19,015 bases of DNA from Promethearchaeota archaeon (GCA_030620005.1 JAUXAJ010000069.1:1-19015), one strand, 5' to 3'. Shown: positions 1 through 7,877, numbered from the stretch's first letter. The notes: generated from the letters alone by a model not told the origin. Translations and numbers: made by a program.

Positions 1-193
1 GCAATTGATCTTGTTGATCCTTGTAGTTAATGTATTTTCGGTCTTTCTTCGGCTTATTCTTGTTTTCTTTCCAATTTTCAATCCGTTCAGCTAGCGCAAA
101 GTTATAAATGAGGCGGTTTTTTTCCGACAAGATCCACATCAATTCAAGTTGCGAATCGGTTGGAAACACGTGAATTTTTTGCGCTAGATCCAT
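1..193 (-). CDS. tnpB: IS200/IS605-type transposon protein TnpB (OrfB), N-terminal part, cut by window edge
   Basis: Read on the minus strand from an ATG at 193-191, 64 codons run without a stop to the window edge. The product begins MDLAQKIHVFPTDSQLELMW, continues with NRLIYNFALAERIENW and later INYKDQQDQL. This is the usual TnpB/OrfB N-terminal layout: a K(I/F)R-(I/V)-(Y/F)PT strand, then a helix with YN.AL, then a YK.Q....L segment. TnpB proteins are RNA-guided nucleases carried by IS200/IS605 and IS1341-type elements. An in-frame TAA lies 13 codons before the ATG, so the start is well bounded. The RuvC and zinc-finger parts would lie to the left of the window, so whether the gene is intact cannot be seen. 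The call rests on pattern recognition of about 60 residues. Confidence 0.78.
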   Translation of the reverse strand, partial: MDLAQKIHVFPTDSQLELMWILSEKNRLIYNFALAERIENWKENKNKPKKDRKYINYKDQQDQL

Positions 194-249
194 GTAATAA
201 GATAAGGTTTCAATAGATATAAGACATTACAGTGCGATGATTTAATGAT

Positions 250-290
250 TTCTCTTTCTTAACCACTTACTAAAGAGAAGTGGATTTCTT
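250..290. repeat. inverted repeats between tnpB and the ThDP enzyme gene
   Basis: CCACTT at 263-268 faces AAGTGG at 278-283 with a 9-base loop. An overlapping alternative pairs TTCTCTTT at 250-257 with AAAGAGAA at 272-279. The site lies upstream of tnpB, where the left end of an IS200/IS605 element and its subterminal hairpin would be expected. It could equally be a regulatory structure of the downstream gene or chance in an AT-rich spacer. Confidence 0.35.
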
Positions 291-320
291 TCTTAAAATT
301 AAAATTACTATTTTTCCTTT

Positions 321-335
321 TTATAAATATTAATA
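321..335 (+). promoter_or_regulatory. archaeal TATA-box promoter of the ThDP enzyme gene
   Basis: The 15-mer TTATAAATATTAATA lies 38-52 bases before the start codon at 373, giving a short leader. That leader contains a GGAG ribosome-binding site at 361-364, eight bases before the ATG. The identical 15-mer recurs before the crotonase gene at 9167-9181. Confidence 0.55.
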
Positions 336-372
336 CATTGAAAACGAAAACTTAAAACAAGGAGTAATTATC

Positions 373-2196
373 ATGGTAAAGTATACGGGAGGCGAAATAA
401 TCGCAAAGTATTTGATAAAAGAAGGTGTGAAACATGTTTTAGGAATTCCTGGACACGGGTGTTTACCTTTAACGGATGCATTCTACCGAAATAAGGATAA
501 AATTACATTAATTCAACCCAAGCAAGAAATGTCAGGAGTGCATTGTGCAGTAGGTTATTATCGCGTTACGGGGAAACCCTTATGTGTATTTACATCTATT
601 GGACCTGGCGCAATAAATACAGCCATAGGTTTAGCAGACGCATTTGTAGATAGTTTTCCTGTATTATGCTTGACAGGAAACACACACACACACATGAGAG
701 GCAAAGGGGTCCTCCAAGAAATTGAGAGAAAAAGAGATTCAGACATGCCTAGAATTTTAGAACCCATTTGTAAACGAAATTGGCAAGTAAGTTCTGTGAG
801 TCAACTACCTACGATAATGCAGCGTGCTTTTAATACAATGCTCACGGGAAGAATGGGTCCTGTAGTAATCGACCTTCCCATGGATGTCCAAGCAGACTCA
901 AGCGATACGGAGATCCCTGAGCCTTTAGAGAGAAGGGCTCCTGGCAGGATTTTAGGAGACCCCGAACAGATTAAAAAAGCAACCGAGTTATTAAAATCCG
1001 CAAGAAGACCTGTCATGCTTTTAGGTGGTGGTGTTGTAACATCCAACGCTTTTCAAGAAGTAAAAGAATTAGCGGAAAAAATCGGTGCAGCAGTCGTAGT
1101 TACAATGATGTCAAAGTCAGCTTTCCCGAATGACCACCCCCTTTTCTGTTTTTCTGCTGGGAGCAAAGGCACGACTATAGGACTTCACGTTACATCTAAA
1201 GCGGATGTAATCCTCGCAGTAGGATGCAGATTTGCTGACGAGACGACCTGTTCTTATAAAGATGGCGTGAGTTTTTCCATCCCTCCTACGAAACTAGTGC
1301 AAATCGATATAGATCCTCACGAAATTGGGAAGAATTACCCCGTTTCTGTAGGAATTCAAGGAGACGCAAAAGCCTGCTTAAAACAGATAATCGACGAGTT
1401 AAAATCTCAAGGATATTCGAAGGATTACGAAAATACGGATTATTTCAAGGAAATGCAAGAGGAAAAGAAAAAGTGGTTTGAGTTTCTTGATAAGCATCGA
1501 GACGATACGAAAGTCCCCGTCATGATTTCTACGGTGCTTCAAGAAGTCAGAAAATTCTTCGATAGAGATGCGATAATTGTCACTAGTTCTGGCAACGTGC
1601 AAGCTCAAATGCTCCAAGAATTGGAATTCTACGAGCCTAAAACCTGTATTACTGCGGGTGGATTTTCAACAATGGGATATAGCGTCCCAGCCGCTATCGG
1701 TGCTAAATTAGGTGTAATTGATATGAGTCAGCCAAACAGGCAAGTCGTTGCCCTCGTAGGTGATGGAGACGCGTTGATGACAATTTCTGAATTATCTGTT
1801 GCGGTTCAATTGGGATTAAAGCACATCTTCTTTATTATCGTGAATAACCACGGCTGGATCGCCATAAAAGACTTGCAACAAGCAGCATTTGGAGAAGATA
1901 GAGGGTACGGTACTGCATTTGAAGATAAAAACGGAATTACATATTCTCCAGATTTCGCAAAAATCGGGGATGCATTTGGCTGTTATTCTGAAAAAATCTC
2001 TAAAAAAGAAGAGATAATGCCTGCTTTAGAAAGAGCTGCTAAATCAAATAAGCCTGCAGTGATTGAAATTTTAGTGAATCGTGAATTTCCTTTCACCGGG
2101 AGTCCCGCAATGGGCTGGTGGGACGTCCCTCGACCAGAATATTTAGAAGAGAGAAGAAAAAAATACGAGGAAGAAATAAAAGGAGAAAAATTATAG
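373..2196 (+). CDS. ThDP-dependent enzyme of the acetolactate synthase / IolD / glyoxylate carboligase family
   Basis: This 607-residue protein has the three-domain layout of acetolactate-synthase-type enzymes. An N-terminal pyrimidine-binding domain spans about 1-175, with the catalytic glutamate at E52 (PKQEMSG). A central domain spans about 195-345. A C-terminal pyrophosphate domain carries the ThDP/Mg motif GDG at 463-465 followed 25 residues later by NN at 491-492. Such enzymes join or cleave 2-oxo acids through a ThDP carbanion; acetolactate synthase makes acetolactate from pyruvate for valine and leucine. The tail (AMGWWDVPRPEYL) extends beyond the core, and I cannot exclude an IolD-like (trihydroxycyclohexanedione hydrolase) or other 2-oxo-acid role. 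No regulatory small subunit (IlvH/IlvN) is adjacent. GGAG at 361-364 supports the ATG start. A (CA)7 tract at 681-694 encodes part of THTHM. Confidence 0.85.
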   Translation: MVKYTGGEIIAKYLIKEGVKHVLGIPGHGCLPLTDAFYRNKDKITLIQPKQEMSGVHCAVGYYRVTGKPLCVFTSIGPGAINTAIGLADAFVDSFPVLCLTGNTHTHMRGKGVLQEIERKRDSDMPRILEPICKRNWQVSSVSQLPTIMQRAFNTMLTGRMGPVVIDLPMDVQADSSDTEIPEPLERRAPGRILGDPEQIKKATELLKSARRPVMLLGGGVVTSNAFQEVKELAEKIGAAVVVTMMSKSAFPNDHPLFCFSAGSKGTTIGLHVTSKADVILAVGCRFADETTCSYKDGVSFSIPPTKLVQIDIDPHEIGKNYPVSVGIQGDAKACLKQIIDELKSQGYSKDYENTDYFKEMQEEKKKWFEFLDKHRDDTKVPVMISTVLQEVRKFFDRDAIIVTSSGNVQAQMLQELEFYEPKTCITAGGFSTMGYSVPAAIGAKLGVIDMSQPNRQVVALVGDGDALMTISELSVAVQLGLKHIFFIIVNNHGWIAIKDLQQAAFGEDRGYGTAFEDKNGITYSPDFAKIGDAFGCYSEKISKKEEIMPALERAAKSNKPAVIEILVNREFPFTGSPAMGWWDVPRPEYLEERRKKYEEEIKGEKL

Positions 2197-2200
2197 TTAG

Positions 2201-2320
2201 AATGATAGTCATGAAGAAACAATTGAGCACATGGCCGACTATGTCATAACATTCTTAGATAACGGCGGTATCCAGGTGCAATTTAATGTGGTGAACATTA
2301 AATGTGTTTTCAAAAATTAA
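2201..2320 (+). pseudogene. remnant of a glycyl radical enzyme (pyruvate formate-lyase-like) C-terminal region
   Basis: One frame stays open for 39 codons and contains YVITFLDNGGIQVQFNVVN. Glycyl radical enzymes (PFL, choline TMA-lyase, benzylsuccinate synthase and relatives) share a segment of the form GG-x-H/Q-x-QFNVV shortly before the radical-bearing glycine loop (RVxGYxAxF). Here that last part is missing: after NVV the frame runs into unrelated residues and a TAA. A TAG precedes the first codon, so no start is visible. The piece begins five bases after the stop of the ThDP enzyme gene. It is most simply a scrap left by deletion of a larger gene. The call depends on a short but distinctive motif. 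Confidence 0.6.
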
Positions 2321-2387
2321 ATTCTCATAAAATATAAAAAAAAAAAAGTGATTAAAATTATAGAAATGGTTTTTTATTTAGCTTCCT

Positions 2388-2615
2388 TCAGGCCTTCTTG
2401 GTGGCAGTAGTTTTAACATTTCTAACAATGAAATAGACAATCCAAGATATAACTGGAACAATAAAAATAATGAGCAGCCATAATTCTGCGCTCAAATTTC
2501 TTTTTACTGCGTCCTTATAGATGTATTGAGCAAGGTACATGAATAACACTAGCAATGCTACACCGATTATTATGCCTATAACAAAGCCTCCAACGCCTAA
2601 GCTAGCAAGACCCAT
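2388..2615 (-). CDS. small two-TM membrane protein, PLDc_N-like
   Basis: This 75-residue protein has two hydrophobic helices, about residues 9-31 and 46-63, with a short basic stretch between them (YKDAVKRNL) and a lysine-rich tail. The second half, AELWLLIIFIVPVISWIVYF, resembles the phospholipase D-nuclease N-terminal (PLDc_N) type of small membrane segment, common in stand-alone archaeal proteins of unknown function. No catalytic residues are present. The ATG at 2615 is the only good start; no clear Shine-Dalgarno precedes it, and an in-frame TAA lies 15 codons upstream. The function is unknown. Confidence 0.6.
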   Translation of the reverse strand: MGLASLGVGGFVIGIIIGVALLVLFMYLAQYIYKDAVKRNLSAELWLLIIFIVPVISWIVYFIVRNVKTTATKKA

Positions 2616-2758
2616 TTCAGATGGTATTGGTCGGTCAAAAACTTGTAATAACGTTTAATTTTCACCTAGTTGTTTTTAATTTCTTTTCATAAATTTTTTG
2701 ATAAACGCATTAAATTATTATGTTTAAAAAATAAAATGGAATATTTAAATGCTTCCGC

Positions 2759-2781
2759 ACCAAAGGTTAGAGACCTTTGGT
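2759..2781. repeat. perfect 9-bp inverted repeat with 5-base loop
   Basis: ACCAAAGGT at 2759-2767 and ACCTTTGGT at 2773-2781 pair perfectly around TAGAG. The stem is much more G/C-rich than the spacer around it. Neither strand has a T-run after the stem, so it does not look like a simple terminator. A TATA-like ATTTAAAT lies about 10-15 bases to its left. It sits in the 245-base gap between two minus-strand membrane-protein genes, in which nothing else was found. Confidence 0.6.
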
Positions 2782-2860
2782 ACATGAAAAAGATCTTTAA
2801 AATTAAATACAGAGAGATAACTTTTTTCTAGATTCTTAAAATAATCTCGTGGTTCTTCAC

Positions 2861-3433
2861 CTATAAGATAATCCAACCCACTACCATTCCGATAATGACC
2901 AAAACTAACATTACGATGAAAATGATAAAAGTACTAATAACGGTGTATTTCTGCCATTTACCGGGATTTGCTAAATATGGAGATAAAATAATCTTAAAAG
3001 CTGATATCATTATACTTACACCAAAGAGCACGCCCAGTAATGCGTGAACCACCGTTAAGACATCAACGCTCGAAGCTCCCGCTTCCGTTTCGGATAGTAG
3101 CACTAAGGAATTTATAATCAGCAAGACTAGTGATATTAATGTAATCGCAATGAACAATAGAGAAACTTGCTTCTTTTCTTTTAAGCTATCCATGATCTTT
3201 CCAATGCGCCCGGGAGAAGCTTTTTCCAATAATAGAATGATTAATAGAAAAAAGCATGTAATTGAAAGCACACTTGATAGAGGATGATAAAGTACGTTGA
3301 TTAGATAATCCACATTTAAAGTTATTTTTTTTATCCAGTCAAGAATGCAACCAATACTAAGCAACAGAAGTCCAAATCCACCAATCAGTAGTATAACAAA
3401 TGTTAAAGGTTTTGGTTTAGCGTTATTCGCCAT
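2861..3433 (-). CDS. hypothetical membrane protein with five predicted TM helices
   Basis: This 190-residue protein is dominated by hydrophobic segments at about residues 11-33, 50-69, 90-113, 124-147 and 163-189. A basic loop (EKASPGRIGKIMDSLKEKKQ) lies after the second helix. I recognise no family and see no catalytic motif. The ATG at 3433 has GAGAAGTG shortly upstream and a TATA-like box further upstream at 3469-3481. It is probably transcribed alone, divergently from the small gene at 3722. Confidence 0.65.
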   Translation of the reverse strand: MANNAKPKPLTFVILLIGGFGLLLLSIGCILDWIKKITLNVDYLINVLYHPLSSVLSITCFFLLIILLLEKASPGRIGKIMDSLKEKKQVSLLFIAITLISLVLLIINSLVLLSETEAGASSVDVLTVVHALLGVLFGVSIMISAFKIILSPYLANPGKWQKYTVISTFIIFIVMLVLVIIGMVVGWIIL

Positions 3434-3468
3434 GATATATTACACTTCTCACTTCATTTTTATTGATT

Positions 3469-3481
3469 TATTATATAAATT
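3469..3481 (-). promoter_or_regulatory. TATA-like promoter of the five-TM membrane protein
   Basis: The minus strand reads TTTATATAATAAA here, 36-48 bases before the ATG at 3433. That is consistent with an archaeal TATA box and a leader of 10-15 bases. The rest of the 288-base divergent gap (3434-3721) is AT-rich and holds only a weak self-complementary T8/A6 run at 3585-3600. Confidence 0.4.
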
Positions 3482-3721
3482 ATTTAATAGCACCTTTTAT
3501 TTAAAATAATCATTGTTTAATACATTTAGAACAAAAATGACATTTTCGCTTTTTCGATGTAGGTTTGATGACAATCAAATAAAAGTTTTTTTTAAAAAAC
3601 GTCATTCAATTTTTACCTTTAAAAAATTATTAAAATTCGTTTTAACCTCATGAAACATTATCATAATTTTAAAGTATGTAATTTAGCCTTATTTTATTAG
3701 CAATATAAGGAGTGAGTAAAA

Positions 3722-3934
3722 ATGATTAAGAAAACAATAATCGAACTGGTTTTTTTTGGTTTTGGATTAGTTCTTGGGGTTTATTGGTTCATTACCACTG
3801 GTAGTTACTTTTTAATTTTTGCTGCTTTGTTATTAGGGCTTTCTATTGGATATATTTTGGGAAATGTGCCTAAATTTTCTTCAGAACATGAAGGATCGTG
3901 TAAAAACGACAATTCTGGAATAAAAAAATGTTAA
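3722..3934 (+). CDS. small two-TM membrane protein
   Basis: This 70-residue protein has two hydrophobic helices, about residues 7-26 and 28-48, followed by a polar tail of about 20 residues with two cysteines (SCKND and a terminal KKC). The strong ribosome-binding site AAGGAGTGAG at 3707-3716, five bases before the ATG, argues that it is a genuine translated gene despite its size. I recognise no family. It stands alone: the next genes on both sides are on the minus strand. Confidence 0.6.
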   Translation: MIKKTIIELVFFGFGLVLGVYWFITTGSYFLIFAALLLGLSIGYILGNVPKFSSEHEGSCKNDNSGIKKC

Positions 3935-3989
3935 TTGGTAATTGCCTATAACACACATGTTAATTAAAAAGGCCTAAAATGAAGATTTT

Positions 3990-4901
3990 TTAATTGATTA
4001 AGCGATTAACGATTAAATCCTTGAAGGCTTGCTCGTCTTTCCAAGACGTGGCGCATCGGATATTATTGCCCTTTTCGTTAATCTGCGTTAGTCCTTTTTC
4101 AGTAATTTCAATTCGTAAGGTTTCGATATTAAGTAACTCTTCAGAAAAAGCCAGATAAATAGCAACAGTATCAAACAAAATCGTAGTTTTTTGTTCTTCG
4201 TGGATCAGGCTTGTCTGTCTTTTCTTTTTAGCCCATATCTCGAAATTTTCTTTTATTAAATTCACAATAGGATTGTTACAATTCATGATGCGCTTGAAAT
4301 TTTCACCTGAAAGTATGATATTTCCACATGTATCCAGGGGAGTAATTGTTACCTCCCAAGGTGCCTGAAAAACTTCTTTGCATGCTTGTATGTTGCGAAT
4401 AATATTATATTCTGGGTGTGGAGAAGGTGACCCTGCATATCCAATTCGAATGCTTCCTTGCATCCCTACAAAACGAGCGTTTTTTGTGATATTAGGGTTA
4501 ATTTTAAGTGCTTTTGCTATGTTTCCTAATGGACCTATAGCAACGAGCGTCATGAGCTCAGAAGATTCCATTATCATGGAGCAAAGAGCCTCTATGCCAT
4601 TTTCATGAATAATATTCGGATATTGTGATAAATCATAGTCTTCAATCCAACGAAATAATGTACCTTTTTTACGATTTTCTGGAGGACCAATCCCTATAGG
4701 GATATCCGCACGACCTGCCATTTCAAGAAATTTAGCGACAAGCTTAGCCTTAATCGTAGTATCGTCTGAAGCCGTCGTTATTAGTTTAACATCTAGCTCG
4801 GGACACTTCAATAATAGGCCTAGAGCCCAAGTATCGTCTATATCATATCCGATGTCGGTATCTAGAATCACAGGAATTTTTTTATCATTCAAATTATGCA
4901 C
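3990..4901 (-). CDS. inosine-uridine preferring nucleoside hydrolase family protein
   Basis: This 303-residue protein, of normal length for the family, cleaves or is related to enzymes that cleave the N-glycosidic bond of nucleosides. The N-terminal calcium-binding cluster is DTDIGYDIDD (residues 14-23), the form with two extra residues compared with the classic DTDPGxDD. A mid-protein EYNIIRNIQACKEVF matches the EYNIxxDPxAA region but has Asn where Asp is usual. The late calcium-ligand Asp is present in LFDTVAIY. The first codon is GTG at 4901; no ATG is available nearby in this frame, and no clear Shine-Dalgarno is seen. It lies 77 bases downstream of the methyltransferase gene on the same strand, so it may be the last gene of that unit or have its own promoter. 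Substrate is unknown. Confidence 0.82.
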   Translation of the reverse strand: MHNLNDKKIPVILDTDIGYDIDDTWALGLLLKCPELDVKLITTASDDTTIKAKLVAKFLEMAGRADIPIGIGPPENRKKGTLFRWIEDYDLSQYPNIIHENGIEALCSMIMESSELMTLVAIGPLGNIAKALKINPNITKNARFVGMQGSIRIGYAGSPSPHPEYNIIRNIQACKEVFQAPWEVTITPLDTCGNIILSGENFKRIMNCNNPIVNLIKENFEIWAKKKRQTSLIHEEQKTTILFDTVAIYLAFSEELLNIETLRIEITEKGLTQINEKGNNIRCATSWKDEQAFKDLIVNRLIN

Positions 4902-4978
4902 ACATTAAGAAGATAATTATTGTTTTTATTTTTCTTAATTAAAGCAGAAATATTTATTTTTCGTATTTGTTGTCCAAA

Positions 4979-6517
4979 TTATTTATCTTGATATGATGAA
5001 AAATCTTTGTCTAAAGTCAATTTGAGGTTTTTAGAAAGACCAAACTTGCGTGCGTGAAGTTTAAATATATAATCGTCAACTAATTTTTGCTCATCCGTGT
5101 AATCGTAATTAATATTGATCATTTTATTTTTAATTATTTTTTTTACTAATAGCTCAACCTTTTCTTTAGTATCGTTGTCAGGCAATAAAAATGGTAACGA
5201 ATGAATTCCCGTTATTTGAATGCTACTCGTGTTGTTAATTATTCCCTTGGCAAGGTAATTGTAAAGAGAGCTATTTAATAAGCCTAACGCGTATTCAATA
5301 GAAATGGAAGGCTCTATTATTGTAAAGCCGATCGCCTTATTAGAATCCCAATAACACCCTTCTGATATGTAACGCGCTGCCAATCGCGAACTAACTCCGC
5401 TTATTACGATTCCTTCCACTTCGAAAGGAACATTATTAGGAATATCGTATTTCGGGATTGATTCATCGCTCCACTCTAATGCTTCCATTATTGGTCTATA
5501 ATATTGGTCGCCTCCGCCTCGTTTCAAGTATGGTTTCCATTTATTTGATTTTAACTCTTCTTTTATAATGATTTTGTGATGCTTCGATGGATTGTTAATT
5601 TTTTCATTGCGCTTTTTGAAAATATCTGCTAACTCCGTGCCATCAACTGCGGCTATAAATTTTAAATTGTCGTGAGTGTGCATTCCTATGTAGCCTTTAA
5701 TGTGGTTTTCCAATTTCGAGGACCTTTCAAATAAATTAATAATGCCTTTTTCCACGGATGAAAAAAATATGTTAAAAGGCAATAAATTGTATTTCTTCTG
5801 CTTAAAATTTTGAATAACCTTAGGATCCTTGTATTCTGTTTCGTCCTTTATACTAGGTACGATTCTCATTACATTTTCTTCCCGAATTTCTTTATTTTCA
5901 GTACCAGGACATTTAGTAAGTATAATTATCGCTGGACTCGTGCTAACATTTTGGTTATCAAATAAATTACTTGGCCCTAATAAGATTTCGTTGATAATGC
6001 AACTGTCAAGAATAAACCTTCTTAATTTTTTATGCGTGCTCAAAGTCAAGAAAGAATCACTGGTAATAAAGCCTAGTTTTCCTCCGTTCTTTAAGCGCCA
6101 AATGCTATTTACAATAAACATTGAATAAGTTTCGTGAGCGTTTATTTTTCCATAAATTTTTTTTAATATAGCTCTATTTTCTCCGACATACGAACTAGCC
6201 TTATTCAAATACGGAGGATTTCCAACAATTAAATCAAATTCATTGTAAGCCTTTGAATTTATCGATAATAATGTATCTTTTGCTTCAAAAGATACTCCTA
6301 AACGCTCAATATCATTTTTATAGGCGGGATTAATATCGTAAGTAAAAATTTGACTTTTTTTTATTCCACGTTCCAATAACCTTTTTACGAATACGCCGGG
6401 ACCCACACAAGGATCTAATACTTTATGATCCTCTTTAATTTGACCTAATCTTGATATGATATATTCTGCAGTTTTAGGGGGAGTTAGAACTACTCCCAAA
6501 TCTTTTTTACTTGACAC
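4979..6517 (-). CDS. N6-adenine DNA methyltransferase, stand-alone, TaqI/Eco57I-like
   Basis: This 512-residue protein has the motif order of gamma-type N6-adenine methyltransferases. Motif X is GVVLTPPKTAEYI near residues 8-20; SAM-binding motif I is VLDPCVGPG at 33-41; DINP follows at 61-64; the catalytic motif IV is NPPY at 100-103. The C-terminal half (about 270-460), including GIVISGVSSRLAARY and SSIQITGIHSLPFLLP, resembles a TaqI-type target-recognition region. No nuclease domain precedes motif X and no restriction gene is adjacent, so it is either an orphan methylase or part of a system whose partner is unrecognised. The start is GTG at 6517, 29 bases after the peptidase gene stop, suggesting co-transcription with it. 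Confidence 0.85.
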   Translation of the reverse strand: MSSKKDLGVVLTPPKTAEYIISRLGQIKEDHKVLDPCVGPGVFVKRLLERGIKKSQIFTYDINPAYKNDIERLGVSFEAKDTLLSINSKAYNEFDLIVGNPPYLNKASSYVGENRAILKKIYGKINAHETYSMFIVNSIWRLKNGGKLGFITSDSFLTLSTHKKLRRFILDSCIINEILLGPSNLFDNQNVSTSPAIIILTKCPGTENKEIREENVMRIVPSIKDETEYKDPKVIQNFKQKKYNLLPFNIFFSSVEKGIINLFERSSKLENHIKGYIGMHTHDNLKFIAAVDGTELADIFKKRNEKINNPSKHHKIIIKEELKSNKWKPYLKRGGGDQYYRPIMEALEWSDESIPKYDIPNNVPFEVEGIVISGVSSRLAARYISEGCYWDSNKAIGFTIIEPSISIEYALGLLNSSLYNYLAKGIINNTSSIQITGIHSLPFLLPDNDTKEKVELLVKKIIKNKMININYDYTDEQKLVDDYIFKLHARKFGLSKNLKLTLDKDFSSYQDK

Positions 6518-6546
6518 GTTTATATTTTAGCACTTCATGTTGGTGA

Positions 6547-7737
6547 TTAATATTTAATTCGAGAATCTTTCTCTTTTAAGCAAACTATTAGTAGGTCACA
6601 TAATTTTTTCAAGAGAGAAACGTTTACTTTATCTACTGTATCATTGATTGAATGAATGTGTTTATAAATCTTAACGTCACCAAACCCAACACCTCGAAAG
6701 CCGTGCGTCATCAAGTAATAACCATCTGAGTGAGCTCCTAAGATTTTTTTCCTGATATCCGTTAGGAGATTTAATTCCTTGCCTTTTTCGGTAAGAAATT
6801 CATATACTTGTTTCTTTACTTTTCTGGATTTTCTACTGACGAATAACGCAATGCTCTGTCCGATCGCGTCGAAATTTATAGCAAGCGATTCTTCCTTATT
6901 GATGTGTTTCAATTCTTTAACAAAATGTCGGATTCCTAAACACCCAGATTCTTCGGCTCCAGTAAAGCAGAAACATAAATCATGATTTTTTAATCTATTT
7001 CTTGGATCTGAAAAATAATTTAATAATTCGAGGAGTATTGCGATTCCAGATGCATTATCAATTGAGCCAGGCGATTTGTTATTAGTAGAATTAAGGAAAT
7101 TGTAAATTGTAGCAATTAAATTAATTCCTAAAGGAAATAGGCAAACGAGAAAAAACAATGAAGAATATTGAATTAAAACATAATTTTTAAGAATGACGAT
7201 AAAAAGGCACGTAAAAAAGGAATATAACCATGCTTTAATGAATTTAACTCGAGTTAGTATCGAAAATCGTTGTCCTTTTGAATCTAAATGAGAAAACAAC
7301 ATTATCGATCTATCATTATCGTATAATTGCGCATTATTGTCCTTTTTTTGAATGTTCTCCCCAGAATTTGAAAGTATAGTAGTATACAAGTTTTGAGACA
7401 GCATTTTTTTGCCAATTTTAATTTTTTCTGGCTTTCTAGTAATGATAAGTGCTGGCAAGAAAACGATCACGGTAATAAATAAACTTATCAGGGTAAAAAC
7501 TCCTTGAACGTTCAAAAGTAAAATCATTAACAGCCAAAAACCAATGGAAAATCCTATTTTTGGATAGATTCTAGAATAAAAAGTGCTAAATTCAAATTCT
7601 TGAACGATGGGAACAAGATTTAAATCTTCGATTTTTTTCTTGGCAATTTCAAAAGCTTTCTTTTCTGCGACGGTACCAGACAATCGCGGAAAAGAGAAAG
7701 TTTCTAAGTTTTGTTTAATCCGCTTTTCATCGATCAT
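6547..7737 (-). CDS. M28-family zinc metallopeptidase with membrane segments
   Basis: This 396-residue protein contains a complete set of M28 (aminopeptidase) metal and catalytic residues. They are H150 (FSHLDSKG), the bridging D227 (SPGSIDNASG), the E262-E263 pair (TGAEESGCLG), D290 (INFDAIG) and H362 (IHSINDT). Two hydrophobic pairs, about residues 62-100 and 168-212, interrupt the domain. The second pair lies between the first zinc ligand and the bridging aspartate, so the enzyme is membrane-anchored with an inserted hairpin. It probably trims peptides or proteins at the membrane. AGGA lies a few bases before the ATG at 7737. It is the first gene of a minus-strand run with the DNA methyltransferase 29 bases downstream. 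Confidence 0.82.
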   Translation of the reverse strand: MIDEKRIKQNLETFSFPRLSGTVAEKKAFEIAKKKIEDLNLVPIVQEFEFSTFYSRIYPKIGFSIGFWLLMILLLNVQGVFTLISLFITVIVFLPALIITRKPEKIKIGKKMLSQNLYTTILSNSGENIQKKDNNAQLYDNDRSIMLFSHLDSKGQRFSILTRVKFIKAWLYSFFTCLFIVILKNYVLIQYSSLFFLVCLFPLGINLIATIYNFLNSTNNKSPGSIDNASGIAILLELLNYFSDPRNRLKNHDLCFCFTGAEESGCLGIRHFVKELKHINKEESLAINFDAIGQSIALFVSRKSRKVKKQVYEFLTEKGKELNLLTDIRKKILGAHSDGYYLMTHGFRGVGFGDVKIYKHIHSINDTVDKVNVSLLKKLCDLLIVCLKEKDSRIKY

Positions 7738-7847
7738 TGATTTCCTAATTTTACTTCTTTAAAGTCTATTTTTAGTAGGAAAATGAATTTGTAATTAAAA
7801 AAATAATGATAAGAATAATTATGATGAAATCTTTAATTACAAAAAAG

Positions 7848-7857
7848 GTATAATAAA
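7848..7857 (+). promoter_or_regulatory. TATA box, probably for a leaderless GTG-started message
   Basis: GTATAATAAA is centred about 25 bases before the GTG at 7878. This is the spacing at which an archaeal TATA box would place transcription at the start codon itself. No Shine-Dalgarno sequence lies before that GTG, which agrees with leaderless translation. Confidence 0.45.
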
Positions 7858-7877
7858 CATTTTAAAGCTGATGTATC

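Noticed and set aside
2750..2800. A tRNA gene around the stem-loop at 2759-2781.
   Set aside because: There is no T-loop GTTCRA sequence, no acceptor stem and no cloverleaf of the right length; only one stem pairs.
3585..3600. A terminator hairpin formed by T8 followed by A6.
   Set aside because: It is a simple AT palindrome in an intergenic region of low complexity, with no gene ending close enough to need it.
5829..6128. A 99-codon plus-strand open frame inside the DNA methyltransferase gene.
   Set aside because: It is antisense to the methyltransferase coding sequence and hydrophobic only because of base composition.
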